Source: Tubulanus polymorphus | Taxonomy: Eukaryota > Nemertea > Palaeonemertea > Tubulaniformes > Tubulanidae | Direction of reading: 5' to 3' | Length of the DNA stretch: 64,000 bases | NCBI RefSeq assembly: GCF_964204645.1 | Contig: NC_134029.1 | Location: 13,260,850-13,324,849, forward strand | Part shown: one piece after another, positions 10,124 to 19,875 of the stretch | Position numbering within the stretch: position 1 is the first letter of the stretch | Layout of the letters: each line of letters begins with the position of its first letter | The notes under the pieces: generated by a model | Database searches by the model: none | Seen by the model: the letters and a program-made list of their open reading frames with translations, nothing else | What the model was told of the DNA's origin: nothing | Position numbers and translations under genes: made by a program

Positions 10124-11210
10124 TTATTCTTTTAATTTTACTAGATAAAATCCATTCATTAAATTTATCATCATATCCTTTATATTTCACCAAAGAATAC
10201 TTTTTCCTTTAAGAGTTTTTGTTTTCAATACTTTTTCTATTTTGTATTCTATTTCATCTGGATTTGGTACAAGTGATAATTCTTGTTCATAGAAATAACC
10301 TAATATTTCTTCGTCTTTTAGATCTTCTAATTTATAAACAAATGGTTTAGTTAATATTATCTTTTTAATCATGAATATTTCTTCTGTAAAAATAGGGGTA
10401 TAACCTTTATAAAATGTTTTTCTATATTTAGATATTCTAACGTGTTGTCCTATTTTAAATTTAGGTTCTCCGAAATCATGTGTAACAAACGCACCATATA
10501 AATTATTCCAAACTATTTCCGAATTATCTTCTTTTCTAGCTTGTATAGGTTTCATATTTATAGAACTATGTTTAGAATTATTATAACCTTTCACTAAATC
10601 ATCTAATACATCGATATATTTATATGTTTCATTAGCAGTAAAATATTTCCACATTCTAGTTTTCAATGTTTTATTAAATCTTTCTATAATAGATGCTTTT
10701 TTATCTGAGTGTGTTGAAAAATAATCTACATCGTTATCAGATAATAGTTTTTTGAAATGTTTGTTATAGAATTCCTTACCTTCATCAAATTGTATCTTAC
10801 CTGGAATAGCTTCTTTAAATATATTCTTAAAAGCATTTGTTACTTCTATACCAGTTTTATTTTTGATTGGAATTAATTGACCATGCGTATCTACTGAATA
10901 TGTCTATGACATTTAATATCCAGAAATATCCTTTGTTGTATTCCTCCAAGTTCTTCATGTCAATTAAATCTGCTTGCCATTGTTGATCAATATATGAAAC
11001 CATAACTTTTTTTGTTAAATAAGTTGTATCCATTTTCTTGTGGATTTGATATGTTGGTTGATTTTGTAACCATAATTTTAACTCACTATATTTTATATCA
11101 CCATTTTCATTATCAGATTTAATTTTATTCCATAATTCTGATACGTTAGAATATGATACTTCACTTTCTGGGTTATAATATAACTCTCTTAAATATTGTT
11201 CTTTTTTCAT
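10116..11210 (-). pseudogene. Retroviral-type integrase with C-terminal chromodomain, frameshifted
   Basis: The integrase inserts the element into host DNA. From the 5' end: an N-terminal helical region (MKKEQYLRELYYNPESEVSY), the catalytic core with first Asp in QADLIDMKN (about 10965), second in QFDEGKEF (about 10775), and Glu in ERFNKTLK (about 10685). An SH3-like part follows (KIGQHVRISKYRKTFYKGY), then a chromodomain ending about 10116 with YKGYDDKFNEWILSSKI. Breaks: a 4-bp AATT duplication at about 10871-10878, absent from the second copy at 55.6 kb, and a one-base shift near 10200 inside the chromodomain. The catalytic residues remain. Confidence 0.9.
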
Positions 11211-11216
11211 CTTCTT

Positions 11217-11585
11217 TTAATCCATTAAGAATAATTTAGATTTAGTTTCAATGGCTTTATGATTTGACTTATTTTCGGGTATGATAGGTTTATTATCATT
11301 GGAGTCATCTTTATCATCATATTTGAATTTTGATTTATATATTAGACCGGATAATATAATAATTGTGATTAACCCAATTGTAATATATAAGTAATTATTT
11401 CTTCCACTATTAGAAGAATCAGATGGATTATTATTTGAATTAATATCAGATAAAGTCTGTGATTCATTTATATCAGTTAATTTCTTTTTCTTAGCTTTTT
11501 TTAATTCTGAAGATCTTTTACATAATTCTCTTGCCCATTTAATTTGTTTCTCGGATCTAACCTTTTTCTTAACTCCATCACTCAT
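11217..11585 (-). CDS. Small basic protein with one transmembrane helix
   Basis: 122 residues, intact. The N-terminal 40 are strongly basic (KQIKWARELCKRSSELKKAK). A Ser/Asn-rich linker leads to a single membrane helix YLYITIGLITIIILSGLIY (about 65-83), then a charged tail ending LFLMD. The stop is 6 bases before the integrase ATG. The start overlaps the 3' end of the upstream gene by 8 bases in the sequence ATAAATGAGTGA, the same overlap geometry as integrase-ATPase. A second copy exists at 55937-56245. Function unknown. Confidence 0.75.
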   Translation of the reverse strand: MSDGVKKKVRSEKQIKWARELCKRSSELKKAKKKKLTDINESQTLSDINSNNNPSDSSNSGRNNYLYITIGLITIIILSGLIYKSKFKYDDKDDSNDNKPIIPENKSNHKAIETKSKLFLMD

Positions 11586-12126
11586 TTATTTTAGTTAATT
11601 TTTGTTCTGATTCATTTTCTGTTTCACCGTTTGGTTGTAGTACATCTGTTTCATTCTTGCCTGATTTATATTCCATAGGCTTGATATTCGAAAATGTTAT
11701 GACACCAGTAGAAATTAATGTCATAACCGATCCTAATTGAAATGAAGCATAACCAACCCATTTTTGTAATTCAGTCATAACTAAGTAGTCATTTTTCAAA
11801 TCACTATATAATTTATTTTCATCATCAATTGATATTAACTGGTTACATAACTTAGAATAACATTTGACAATACCATCTGAAATAGAATCATTTATTCTAG
11901 CTAATCTAGCTTCTTCATAAATCTTAAAATATTTTATTACTTTATCGGGTTTCATAGCATCTAATTCTTGAAATGTTATTATTTTTCCCAAGAAATCCTT
12001 AGATTTCCCGTCAGCAATTAATAATTCAAGATGATGCTTACAATATAAGTTGTATTCATAATCAATATTGTTATTAACTTGAATAGAATTAGAAACAACT
12101 GTATCTTTATTATCACTAATACCCAA
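11578..12126 (-). CDS. Hypothetical helical protein with C-terminal membrane segment, start codon lost
   Basis: About 182 residues visible; the frame begins at a TTG and no ATG is present in frame near it. The related fragment at 62140-62241 starts with ATG followed by SKKSSKNN, so the true N-terminus here is about 15 codons further up (near 12160) and its ATG has mutated. The body is helical and charged. A hydrophobic segment LGSVMTLISTGVITFSNI lies about residues 133-150. The C-terminus KLTKINE overlaps the next gene. Unrecognised family; encoded with integrase and ATPase in one - strand gene row. Confidence 0.65.
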   Translation of the reverse strand: MGISDNKDTVVSNSIQVNNNIDYEYNLYCKHHLELLIADGKSKDFLGKIITFQELDAMKPDKVIKYFKIYEEARLARINDSISDGIVKCYSKLCNQLISIDDENKLYSDLKNDYLVMTELQKWVGYASFQLGSVMTLISTGVITFSNIKPMEYKSGKNETDVLQPNGETENESEQKLTKINE

Positions 12127-12257
12127 ATCATGTAATGTTTTTTCAATATCAATACTATTCTCTTTTTGAAAAGAAAATATTAAAAAATATAATAGAATTC
12201 ACTAGCTAGTTGAAGTTATTGTTTTTTTTATTATATTTTATTTGAATTAGGATTTAA

Positions 12258-12345
12258 TATCTCACTACTATTGTCTATCTATAAGGAGCAGTAATTATAA
12301 CTCTCCAGATAAGTCATTTCGGATTCTCGATAATAAATCCTAAAA
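12258..12345 (-). promoter_or_regulatory. Upstream module S1 (shared with other genes of the element)
   Basis: About 85 bp reading on the + strand ATCTCACTACT..TGTCTA, GGAGCAGTAAT and AAGTCATTTCGGATTCTCGA. It lies about 130 bp upstream of the 11578-12160 gene. The same sequence occurs upstream of the homologous fragment (S2, 62495-62580), at 63857-63970 (S3), and in part upstream of the HNH gene (13895-13935). This recurring position suggests a promoter or enhancer module. Inferred from repetition and position only. Confidence 0.5.
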
Positions 12346-12600
12346 CTGAAAATAAATTCAAAGAAACGACTGGTGGAAATACTATTTCATAAACACATAT
12401 ATTTTATTCTACAATCATTATCGATTTCCACATTCCTAGCCGCGCATTTCATGCGCGGTAAGGTATGCGTGGAATGCAGGAATCAATAAAGTATAATAGA
12501 ACATCTGTCACTGTGTGTCATTAACAACAACTAAATGACGCAATTGAAATTCCGTCAAACGTAATGCATTGGAAGCCTATACAGTAAGGCTAAACTGCTA
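12346..12600. other. Spacer with small GC-rich palindrome
   Basis: No gene seen. Contains CCGCGCATTTCATGCGCGG at 12441-12459, a short inverted repeat, then GGTAAGGTATGCGTGGAATGC, which is also present in altered form at 62707-62730. Homologous overall to 62640-62790 next to the second element copy. Confidence 0.5.
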
Positions 12601-12860
12601 CAGTCTCATGAGTTGAAATATCCATTATTTCTGATTCCACATCCATCTATATTCACTTTCTTGATTCAATGGTCTTCATTTTGTTATCTAAAAGATAAAT
12701 ATCTAGCGTAGAATAAAACTAACTTGAAGTTGTAGTTGTAAAATATTAATTACAGCACTTAAACATGGCCATTTGTGGCGCATCTTACCAGGGTAAGTTT
12801 TACATGTTTAACGTTTCCCGGCGCTTGATAACAACAAAAACAAGTACTTACATTTATAAC
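12600..12860 (-). promoter_or_regulatory. Module R1: leader with predicted intron and remnant gene start
   Basis: Homologous to R2 (14760-15015) and R3 (63180-63680). Reading on the - strand: a donor-like ATGTAAGTACT (GTAAGT at 12851-12846), a T-rich stretch and acceptor TCTTTTAG at 12688, then ATAACAAAATG. The frame after this ATG decays at once, but the segment EIMDISTHE resembles the protein at 63180-63500. So this is probably the 5' end of a third, dead copy of that gene with a 164-bp leader intron. Confidence 0.5.
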
Positions 12861-13150
12861 TATAAACTCCTAAAATTGTGTTTATAGAGAGAATATCATA
12901 TGCGTTCCTATGCTTATGTGCTGCGCGCTTATAACTGCCAGTTATTCATTAGCTAAACACTGTCTGAGCAACAGATGTTCCTTTGTGATGTAATTGATTA
13001 ATCCTTTTCAACTGAAATAGCACATTCGATCAATATTCAAATGAGGTACACCCCATTCAACTGAATATAACGTGCGACAGATGCAAAGAGCTAATACAAT
13101 TACATATAGGCAGTTTGACATAGATCGAGAGTAACCGGTTTTCTAAGCGC
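12861..13150. other. Non-coding, divergent continuation of module R1
   Basis: Continues the similarity to the 15015-15240 stretch, weakly (TATAAACTCCTAA followed by GAATATC...GCGTT). No reading frame or other signal seen. Confidence 0.4.
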
Positions 13151-13804
13151 TTAAACTTCAACGTATTTTTCATTATGTGTTGAGTTCCATAATTCAACAA
13201 ATGTCTTTGCTTTATCCAGTTGATCTAAATATAATTTCATATCTAGTTTGTTAGATTTAATTATGTTTTCCTTCTTTTCTAAAGGTCTTAAATTTCTCCA
13301 GCTCCATATTAGCTTCTTATTATAATCATCACTCATGTCAAATTTAGAAATCGGCAACACGTGATCAATATGAAAGTATTCACCATAATTATCTATATTC
13401 ATTTTATCATCGAATTGATATATTATCCATGATATGAAAAATTCATCTGAACAACCCAATAAATTAGATAGTGTTTCTGAATGCGTTTCTTTGTTGAATA
13501 ATTGTGTTAATCTAGATCTTAAACATTGTTTCAATCTAAAATTAAGATCTGTTTAATATCTTCCTCTCATATATTCTGCCATATAATAATTATAATGTTC
13601 TATATTATCTTCTCGATATTGTTTGGTATATAGTTTAGTGCAAGTTTTACAGCAATATTGAAAACCATCTTTGCTAATCTTACGCTTACTATATTCTGTT
13701 AAAGCTAATTTATCTAATTCACACTTAGAACACTTCTTGTAATATATATTTATAACACCAGTGTTATTTGTAATATTGATAATTTGTGGTTGTTCTGGTT
13801 CCAT
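13151..13804 (-). pseudogene. HNH endonuclease with N-terminal zinc ribbon, one in-frame TAA
   Basis: A 218-codon frame from ATG at 13804 (TAATAAATGG) to a TAA at 13151, interrupted by a single TAA at 13553-13555 in the same frame. N-terminal part: paired CxxC motifs CSKCELDK and CCKTCTK (zinc ribbon). C-terminal part: HNH core YFHIDHVLPISKF followed by WRNLRPLEKKENIIKSNK, with the HxDH pair, the Asn and the late Lys-rich block. HNH nucleases of this zinc-ribbon form are common in large DNA viruses and their relatives. Its use here (repair, packaging, homing) is not known. Confidence 0.82.
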
Positions 13805-13894
13805 TTATTATACGTATTTTTTACTAAATTGGTTAATATTTTAGAATCCTTTTCCATTTCATCGACCAACGTCATCCTTTTTTATTCCTCGCTG

Positions 13895-14759
13895 CTTTTG
13901 ATAAGTCGTTTCGATTCCTTGATATCTAAATCATACCACTGGGCAAAACCGCGCATTCAGGCGCGCTTTTGCTTAACTCTTCAGTTGGCGTCGTCACGCC
14001 TCACGTGACAGCGTAAACAAAGAAACTAGGTCGTGGCCACGCCTCAAGTGACGGTTCCTATTACCCCCGATAGATGGCAAACTAGTCGAGCCTGGCTGCT
14101 GACACTGAGTCAGCATGCTCTATAGAGGGCTCACAAGCGATTGTATATACTCTACACACACAGGCAGTATGTACTGGTTGTCGGCGACTTTTTTGGTTGC
14201 GTGACCTCAACTTGACCTCAGGTTTTGGGGGGTCCTACCTTGCACCCGTAGGTCCAAACTTTTTATAACTAACATTTTCTGAGATACCTATTAGCTTCAT
14301 AACAGATATTGGTTTTAGGAGGGTCTCTACACTGGAAATGTATCGACCTTTACATCGAAATATGAAGAAAAAATTAATTCCCCCAGATTGAATGGATAAT
14401 TGCGCATGCGTTAATCATAATTATATATTCATTCTATAAATTCTGTAAAATAGAAACAACCGGCATAAAATATCAAAACGTGTTCGCATTAGGCAAAAGC
14501 GCGCATACAGGCGCGCTTTTGCTTAATGCACATGCGCTAATCATAATTGAAACGACTGAACATAGAACATTCACCAAGTAGAACATTCACACAATATATA
14601 TACAAGTATGTTCAGTCGTTTCTTCCAATACATCATTTGATTTCTATTTATAAAATCTATAATTACAAACATTTTTTCAATTGCTGGTAAATATTTAACT
14701 ACATCAACAAATATTAAACTTAATCATTGGAGTCTTAATGTTTTTGAAATTCTTATATA
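13895..14759. other. Intergenic stretch with module S4 and GC-rich hairpins
   Basis: 13895-13935 is a partial copy of module S (GTTTCGATTCCTTGATATC), upstream of the HNH gene. Two near-palindromes, GGCAAAACCGCGCATTCAGG with GCGCGCTTTTGC (13939-13970) and GGCAAAAGCGCGCATACAGG with GCGCGCTTTTGC (14493-14523), can fold as hairpins. GCGCATGCGTTAATCATAATT is repeated at about 14401 and 14526. No gene seen. Confidence 0.5.
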
Positions 14760-15015
14760 GTTTCTTCGTCGATCTTTTGTGATTCTTGTGGTTCTACGCC
14801 AGTTTCTATTGGTTCGATATCCATTGCTGTTGATTCCTCATTCAGAAAGAGTATCTTGAGTTTCTCTATCACTTCTTGATTTGTATGACGTTTTATTAAT
14901 CTAAAAAATATTAGCGGTAACTTTAGTTATCTAAAAGATGTACTAAATACACTTAAATATATCTAAAGGTTTCATATTTAATAGCCATAATAACTACAAA
15001 AAACAGTACTTACAT
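14760..15015 (-). pseudogene. Module R2: dead copy of the 63180-63500 gene with leader
   Basis: On the - strand, donor-like AAATGTAAGTACT (15013-15008), acceptor at 14931 (TCTTTTAG then ATAAC), and further down ACG-TCA-TAC where the intact copy has ATG-TCA-TAC. So the start codon is lost. Later, after a frameshift, MDIEPIETGVEPQESQKIDE aligns with the IMGISQPISPQKIDDKTIEK part of the 63180-63500 protein, then stops. The leader is homologous to R1 and R3. Confidence 0.55.
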
Positions 15016-15318
15016 TTAGATTTAGAATTGTAAACTATAAACTCCTAATTTCGTTTCGAGATATAGAATATCCTAAGCGTTATGTTACATCGTCTATTCA
15101 GTTCCGGTACACCTTCTAGAATGTTCTACGCGTTTGCAATATTATGTCTCATATGTCTCGGCGTCATAGTAACAGCTGTAACAGCTGTGAATTTATAGAT
15201 TTATTCAATTATTTTGTAATACCAGCTGTTACACGAGGAGTCGCGCAATATGATTAAACGTTTCTATTAACTGAGAAAATCAATAATAAAGGCAACGTAT
15301 CTTTATATAGAAATCAAA

Positions 15319-15633
15319 TTATGTACAACGCCCGAACATACTTGTAAATATATTATCTTTATCAAAATAATCTTCACCTATGTTTCTAATATGGCTTTTA
15401 GATTTTAAATGTTCATTATAATATCTTTTATCACTGAATGATTGATTACATGTATCACATTTGTATGTTTCTTTTTCATTCTTTAATTCATCTAATTTAG
15501 TTTCTAATATATCATCTTTATATTCTAGTTTCAATTTATTCTCTAAATGTGTTTTAGTTTTATTGTGTCTTGATTTTTGGGATTTATCTATATTGATATT
15601 ACATGTTGGACAGTAGTACTTATTTGCTTCCAT
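15319..15633 (-). CDS. Two-finger C2H2 zinc-finger protein
   Basis: 104 residues, intact. Two fingers of the CX2CX12HX5H (U1/matrin-like) type: CPTCNINIDKSQKSRHNKTKTH (residues 8-29, shown by its C, C, H, H) and CDTCNQSF...H-SKSH (about 59-81), joined by a Lys/Glu helix. Same finger type as in the capsid-fusion gene at 8088-8151. Likely a nucleic-acid-binding protein of the Polinton gene set. C-terminal sequence beyond residue 95 (MFGRCT) may be truncated. Confidence 0.72.
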   Translation of the reverse strand: MEANKYYCPTCNINIDKSQKSRHNKTKTHLENKLKLEYKDDILETKLDELKNEKETYKCDTCNQSFSDKRYYNEHLKSKSHIRNIGEDYFDKDNIFTSMFGRCT

Positions 15634-15712
15634 TTTAATACTGAATTTTTTATTAAAATTGATTTTAGAAGTTATTCATTTATATTTTATTCATATATAT
15701 GAATATTTTAAG

Positions 15713-15861
15713 AGTAATAGGGGTTTAGTTGTTTCATATCAAAGGTTGAAGGGGCGAGTGAGTAAAAAATAAAAAATAAATTCGAGTGTGCGAGAATTTA
15801 TTTTTTATTTTTTACTCGACCGTTCGACCTTTGGTATGAAACAACTAAACCCCTATTACTA
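15713..15861. repeat. 149-bp near-perfect palindrome
   Basis: Arms pair from AGTAATAGGGGTTTAGTTG (15713) to its complement ending at 15861, with the outer 26 bp perfect. Inner arms contain GAGTAAAAAATAAAAAATAAA, and the loop is about 10-12 bases around 15786-15796. It could be a foldback MITE or a cruciform/terminator-like structure. It sits at the right edge of Polinton-like sequence and directly abuts the minisatellite that follows. Confidence 0.85.
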
Positions 15862-16061
15862 ACATTGATATACAGACAAATAGACAGACCATAAACATTG
15901 ATATACAGACAGATAGACAGACCATAAACATTGATATACAGACAGATAGACAGACCATAAACATTGATGTACAGACAAATAGACAGACCATAAACATCGA
16001 TATATAGACAGACCATAAACATTGATATACAGACAAATAGACAGACCATAAACATTGATAT
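15862..16061. repeat. 33-bp minisatellite, six units
   Basis: Consensus CATTGATATACAGACARATA followed by GACAGACCATAAA. Five full units and one internally deleted 25-bp unit (about 15996-16020). Short open frames reading YQCLWSVYLSV across it are a by-product of the repeat. Confidence 0.9.
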
Positions 16062-17524
16062 TGAATTATCTGACAGTAGAGCGAGCGGGAGGAATTAAAC
16101 CCGAACATAACTCCATGGTTTAGTACCATTGAATTGCCCAATTCCCATCCACTTCGTCGTGTTTATTTTCGAGACCTTGTTCACTAAATAATCCAAGGGA
16201 TTGCCAGGTTTTCATGAAATCAGGGATGTGGTAGATAGGAATATGCATCTTTGGAGTTAAAGGCGAATTGGGAAATATGTTATGGGAAACCATTCACCGA
16301 AATCGTGGCAAAGACTCTCGATTTTCTCGATTTCATCTTGAGACAAAAATCTGCAAGCGGTATATAAACCATAAATAACACTGAATTTTTCAAATAATGT
16401 AAGAAATTTTGCTTTGTCTGTTGGATGGTCATTCAATGTACTAAGTAGTTGTAAGGGATTGTAAGCAGTGTCGTCAATTCGCAACAACTTATGAATATGG
16501 TTCCCTATAAAACTGTTGGAGTGGTATGCTTGACGATCAATGCCTATTTCATGTAGTTTTTGGTTAAGTGATGTCTGAATTGGACTTTGAAGTGCTTTGA
16601 CTTGGCTATGGATTGCTTTTAAATTTGATCTCGCTGGAATCAAATGAATTTTAACTGCCTCTCTGTCGAATTTCAAATTGTCCTGTATTTTGTTGAGTTT
16701 TCAAATCGTATTGGCCGATACTTTCTTGCCAGCTGTGCACTGGTGGCAGTGAAACGCAGTTGGAAGACTACCTTGGTGAATTTCAATGCACTGCTTATGG
16801 TGAGGTGCATCACATTTTACACAGTAGGCATATAGATTTGGTCGAGGGTTGTCAATTACACGAATAATGCATAAAGCTGCAAAACAGTTAAGTGGGCTCG
16901 AACCCTTTTTTTGGCATTGATTAGCATCTTAGTGAATTTCAATGATGATGTAAGATTCTCATTGAGATCTTTGAGCTGTTCATCGAGCTATCTCACTTTA
17001 TTGGAGGCATCCTTCCATTTCTCATTGAGGAGGGGGTCCCGCTCACCAAGCATTGTGTTGTCGAGCTCAATGCATCTTTGTTCCACAATTTCAAATATTT
17101 GCAGACCCACCCCAAGAGACACATGTAATGGTTGGGGAACTAGATGCATCATGTCTAATGGTCGGAACAGCATGGGACCATTAATGCTGTGACTGGTTGG
17201 TCCGGGTCTTTCATGCCGAGACGTACTCAGATCCTCTAGATAATTATTGATATCCTGCAGACGATATACCGTGATCTTTGGACAGTGCGGTTTCGTAAGT
17301 CATCTAAAGGGACAAAACACCAGAGACAGGGGTATGATGCCGAACATCCTTGATGTCCCATCATGCTACACAGGTAGTGAATGTCCCCTATGAAGAAACT
17401 GCGTACAGAATATATTGTGTCATTGATTGTGATAGTCGTAACTGTTTCAAATTCGGTTCTACATCTACCGAAGACTAATTCGAGAGATTCAATATTGCCA
17501 ATGGCTTCAAAGTAGCCAAGAAGG

Positions 17525-19875
17525 CGGTTCCTGAACTTCGCTGAAACACTGAAAAGCTGAAACGCTGAAATAAAAACGCTGAAATTTCAGGGAATTTCCG
17601 AAAAACGCCGAAATTTCAGGGAATTCCCGAAAAACGCTGAAATCGTGCTAGGTACCGACAATACACGCTTTGAAATGTTTTCCGGGCGGTGTCCGCTGAC
17701 GAGTCCTGAACCGTGTTTTATGCTCTACCTTCGGTTACAGAGACATGCCTTAAGGGCGTCGTCATGATCGACTTGATCGATTGCGGATTGCGTGGATTGT
17801 TAGATGTGTTTTTTGCCATAGTTTTATGTGCATATACCGGTACGATCTAACAATGAAGTTATCACTTCATTTGAATATATTCTTAATTACAGTAATATTA
17901 ATTCACAATATTTTTTCTTATGTTTGGTGATTTCTTGCAACTTATCATTGCCAAGTCTCATACAAGTAGTAGCTGAATGAAAGTACAGTTAGGCTGAACC
18001 TGATAACCCAAATTAAGTGCTAGCATGGAACTAATGATTATTTTGATTCTATTTTCGGTGTCATTGAAATTCGTTAATAAAGGTTCAACCGTCATAGTAT
18101 ACTGTACTTAGCATTGCTACAATTGGGTGCCATATTTCTACAATTTCTACAAGGAGGAAGGAATCTTTAAGTGTCTTTGTTCCCGGGTAGGGTACGGGGT
18201 AAAACCTGGTTTACTTTCTCTTTCGACTTGCCGGAGACTACTATCTGCAATGTATTGCATGCTTTGATGTGTCCGGCCTATAGGAGTCGAGCGATATTTT
18301 TTCCCATACACAGGCTTGGCTTTAGTGTAGATGAAGGCTAGGCACTGCACATTGTGGATTGACTGGAACTCTTAACTCACAAAATTAAACGAGTCAGCAA
18401 GAAAGATCCAATAATTGGACATTTGTCTAACTATATTATCTAACAGCTTGAAATAATACATAACACATTCTGCAAGAGTACACAAAGGAAATCAGTTCTT
18501 ACATTATATCAGAATCAATAGTTCGCTTAACTCTGGCTAGAATTCTGGTTCCATTGCTTCATATTCTAATGAAATCCACTAGCATACCTTAGAATATCGC
18601 TTAGCTTAAGACTAAAAATTTGGTACCAGGAAACAGGGAAGAAAAGTGGGTGTACTGTACATCCGCGATTGACTTATTTCTCTCTGGTTGAATCAAGTTA
18701 TTATTGAAATAGCATTCGAATAGCCATTTTATTTTTAAAAATTGTGTCGTTCAGCTATCCTGCTGCAAATTTCGCAGTTGAAGTTTACTGGTGCCATCTG
18801 ATTTCTCAGTATCTCAAAAAATTTGCACATTCTAAGCCTTAATCTAAAAAAAGAAAAAGGTGCATTTTAGTCGGATATAAAAGAATAGTGGCTAATACAC
18901 CCTGGACTATATAGCCTATGGGGTGGGCCTAGTTTGAAAGCACTGAGGTCCGAGAGAACAGCAGTTAGTAAATAAATACTGAAATTAAACTTACAAAACA
19001 CCCAGTACTTGAGATGATGTACTTGACAAGAAGTGTCACCAGCTAAGCAAATCAACTTTGTCTATGACTCCTCCTTTTATAGATTCAGTAGTAGTCTAAA
19101 AATAAGAATCGGTACATTTTTCTAACAGTTGGTATGTCATTTCTTCAAAAAAACTAATTATTATCACGCCACAGCAAATAAATAATTCACAGTTGTTGAA
19201 TGGTTTGCCCGATTTAGATTAATTGGTTGATGCTAATCAGTATGACCCATACGTAGGGTCCTACTGCATGCCATTGGCGTCAATCCATTCCATTCCATTC
19301 CACAGTGAATTAAAAAGAAATTTAGTTAGATCCCTTTTGTCCAAAAGCTGCATCATTTATATAACTAGCTGTCAAATTTAATTTACCTCCTTCAGAGAAT
19401 ACCATAGTGACATAGTCCGTCGCCCATCAACGTGTTGACAAAAGAAAAGTTGCTCCATGTTTTATACATGAACGTTCAAATAAGATATTTTGCGTCTTGC
19501 AGGGAATATTGAGCATAGTGTTTAAGTTGGCTTGCACGGTTTGTGAATGGGTTTTCCTCATTATGCTGCCTGTATGCATTACAAATTCGGATTTCAAGCG
19601 AATTAATTTGTCCAACAAGTGGCCCTCTAGAAGTATACTCCACACATACTGTCCATGCATGTCTCTGTAACCGAAGGTAGAGACTAAAACACGGTTCAGG
19701 ACTCGGCAGTGGACACCGGCCCGGAAAATATTCAAAACGTGTATTGTTGGTACCTAGCACGATTTCAGCGTTTTTCGGGAATTCCCTGAAATTTCGGCGT
19801 TTTTCGGAAATTCCCTGAAATTTCAGCGTTTCAGCGTTTCAGTGATTCAGCTTTTTCAGCGAAGTTCAGGAACCG
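17525..19875. mobile_element. Mutator-like non-autonomous transposon, copy 1, 9-bp TSD CCAAGAAGG
   Basis: 2,351 bp with inverted termini CGGTTCCTGAACTTCGCTGA of about 220 bp, built of internal repeats (CTGAAACGCTGAAA, TTTCAGGGAATTYCCGAAAA). CCAAGAAGG is duplicated exactly at 17516-17524 and 19876-19884. A second copy is at 49932-53342 with its own different 9-bp duplication. A 9-bp duplication points to the Mutator (MULE) superfamily. No transposase is visible. It sits inside an exon of the pseudogene at 16257-21938. Confidence 0.9.

Noticed and set aside
1-12126. Recoded genetic code (TAA as Gln) as an established conclusion
   Set aside because: TAA also ends most intact genes here (for example 3629, 7393, 8566), so ordinary decay is more likely; kept only as a low-weight observation.
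15862-16061. Regular 33-bp repeats as a CRISPR-like array
   Set aside because: No unique spacers; units are contiguous, and this is animal DNA. A minisatellite.
19427-19760. Frames in the Mutator-like elements (also 52799-53189)
   Set aside because: They span TIR sequence, change frame between the two copies and show no domain.
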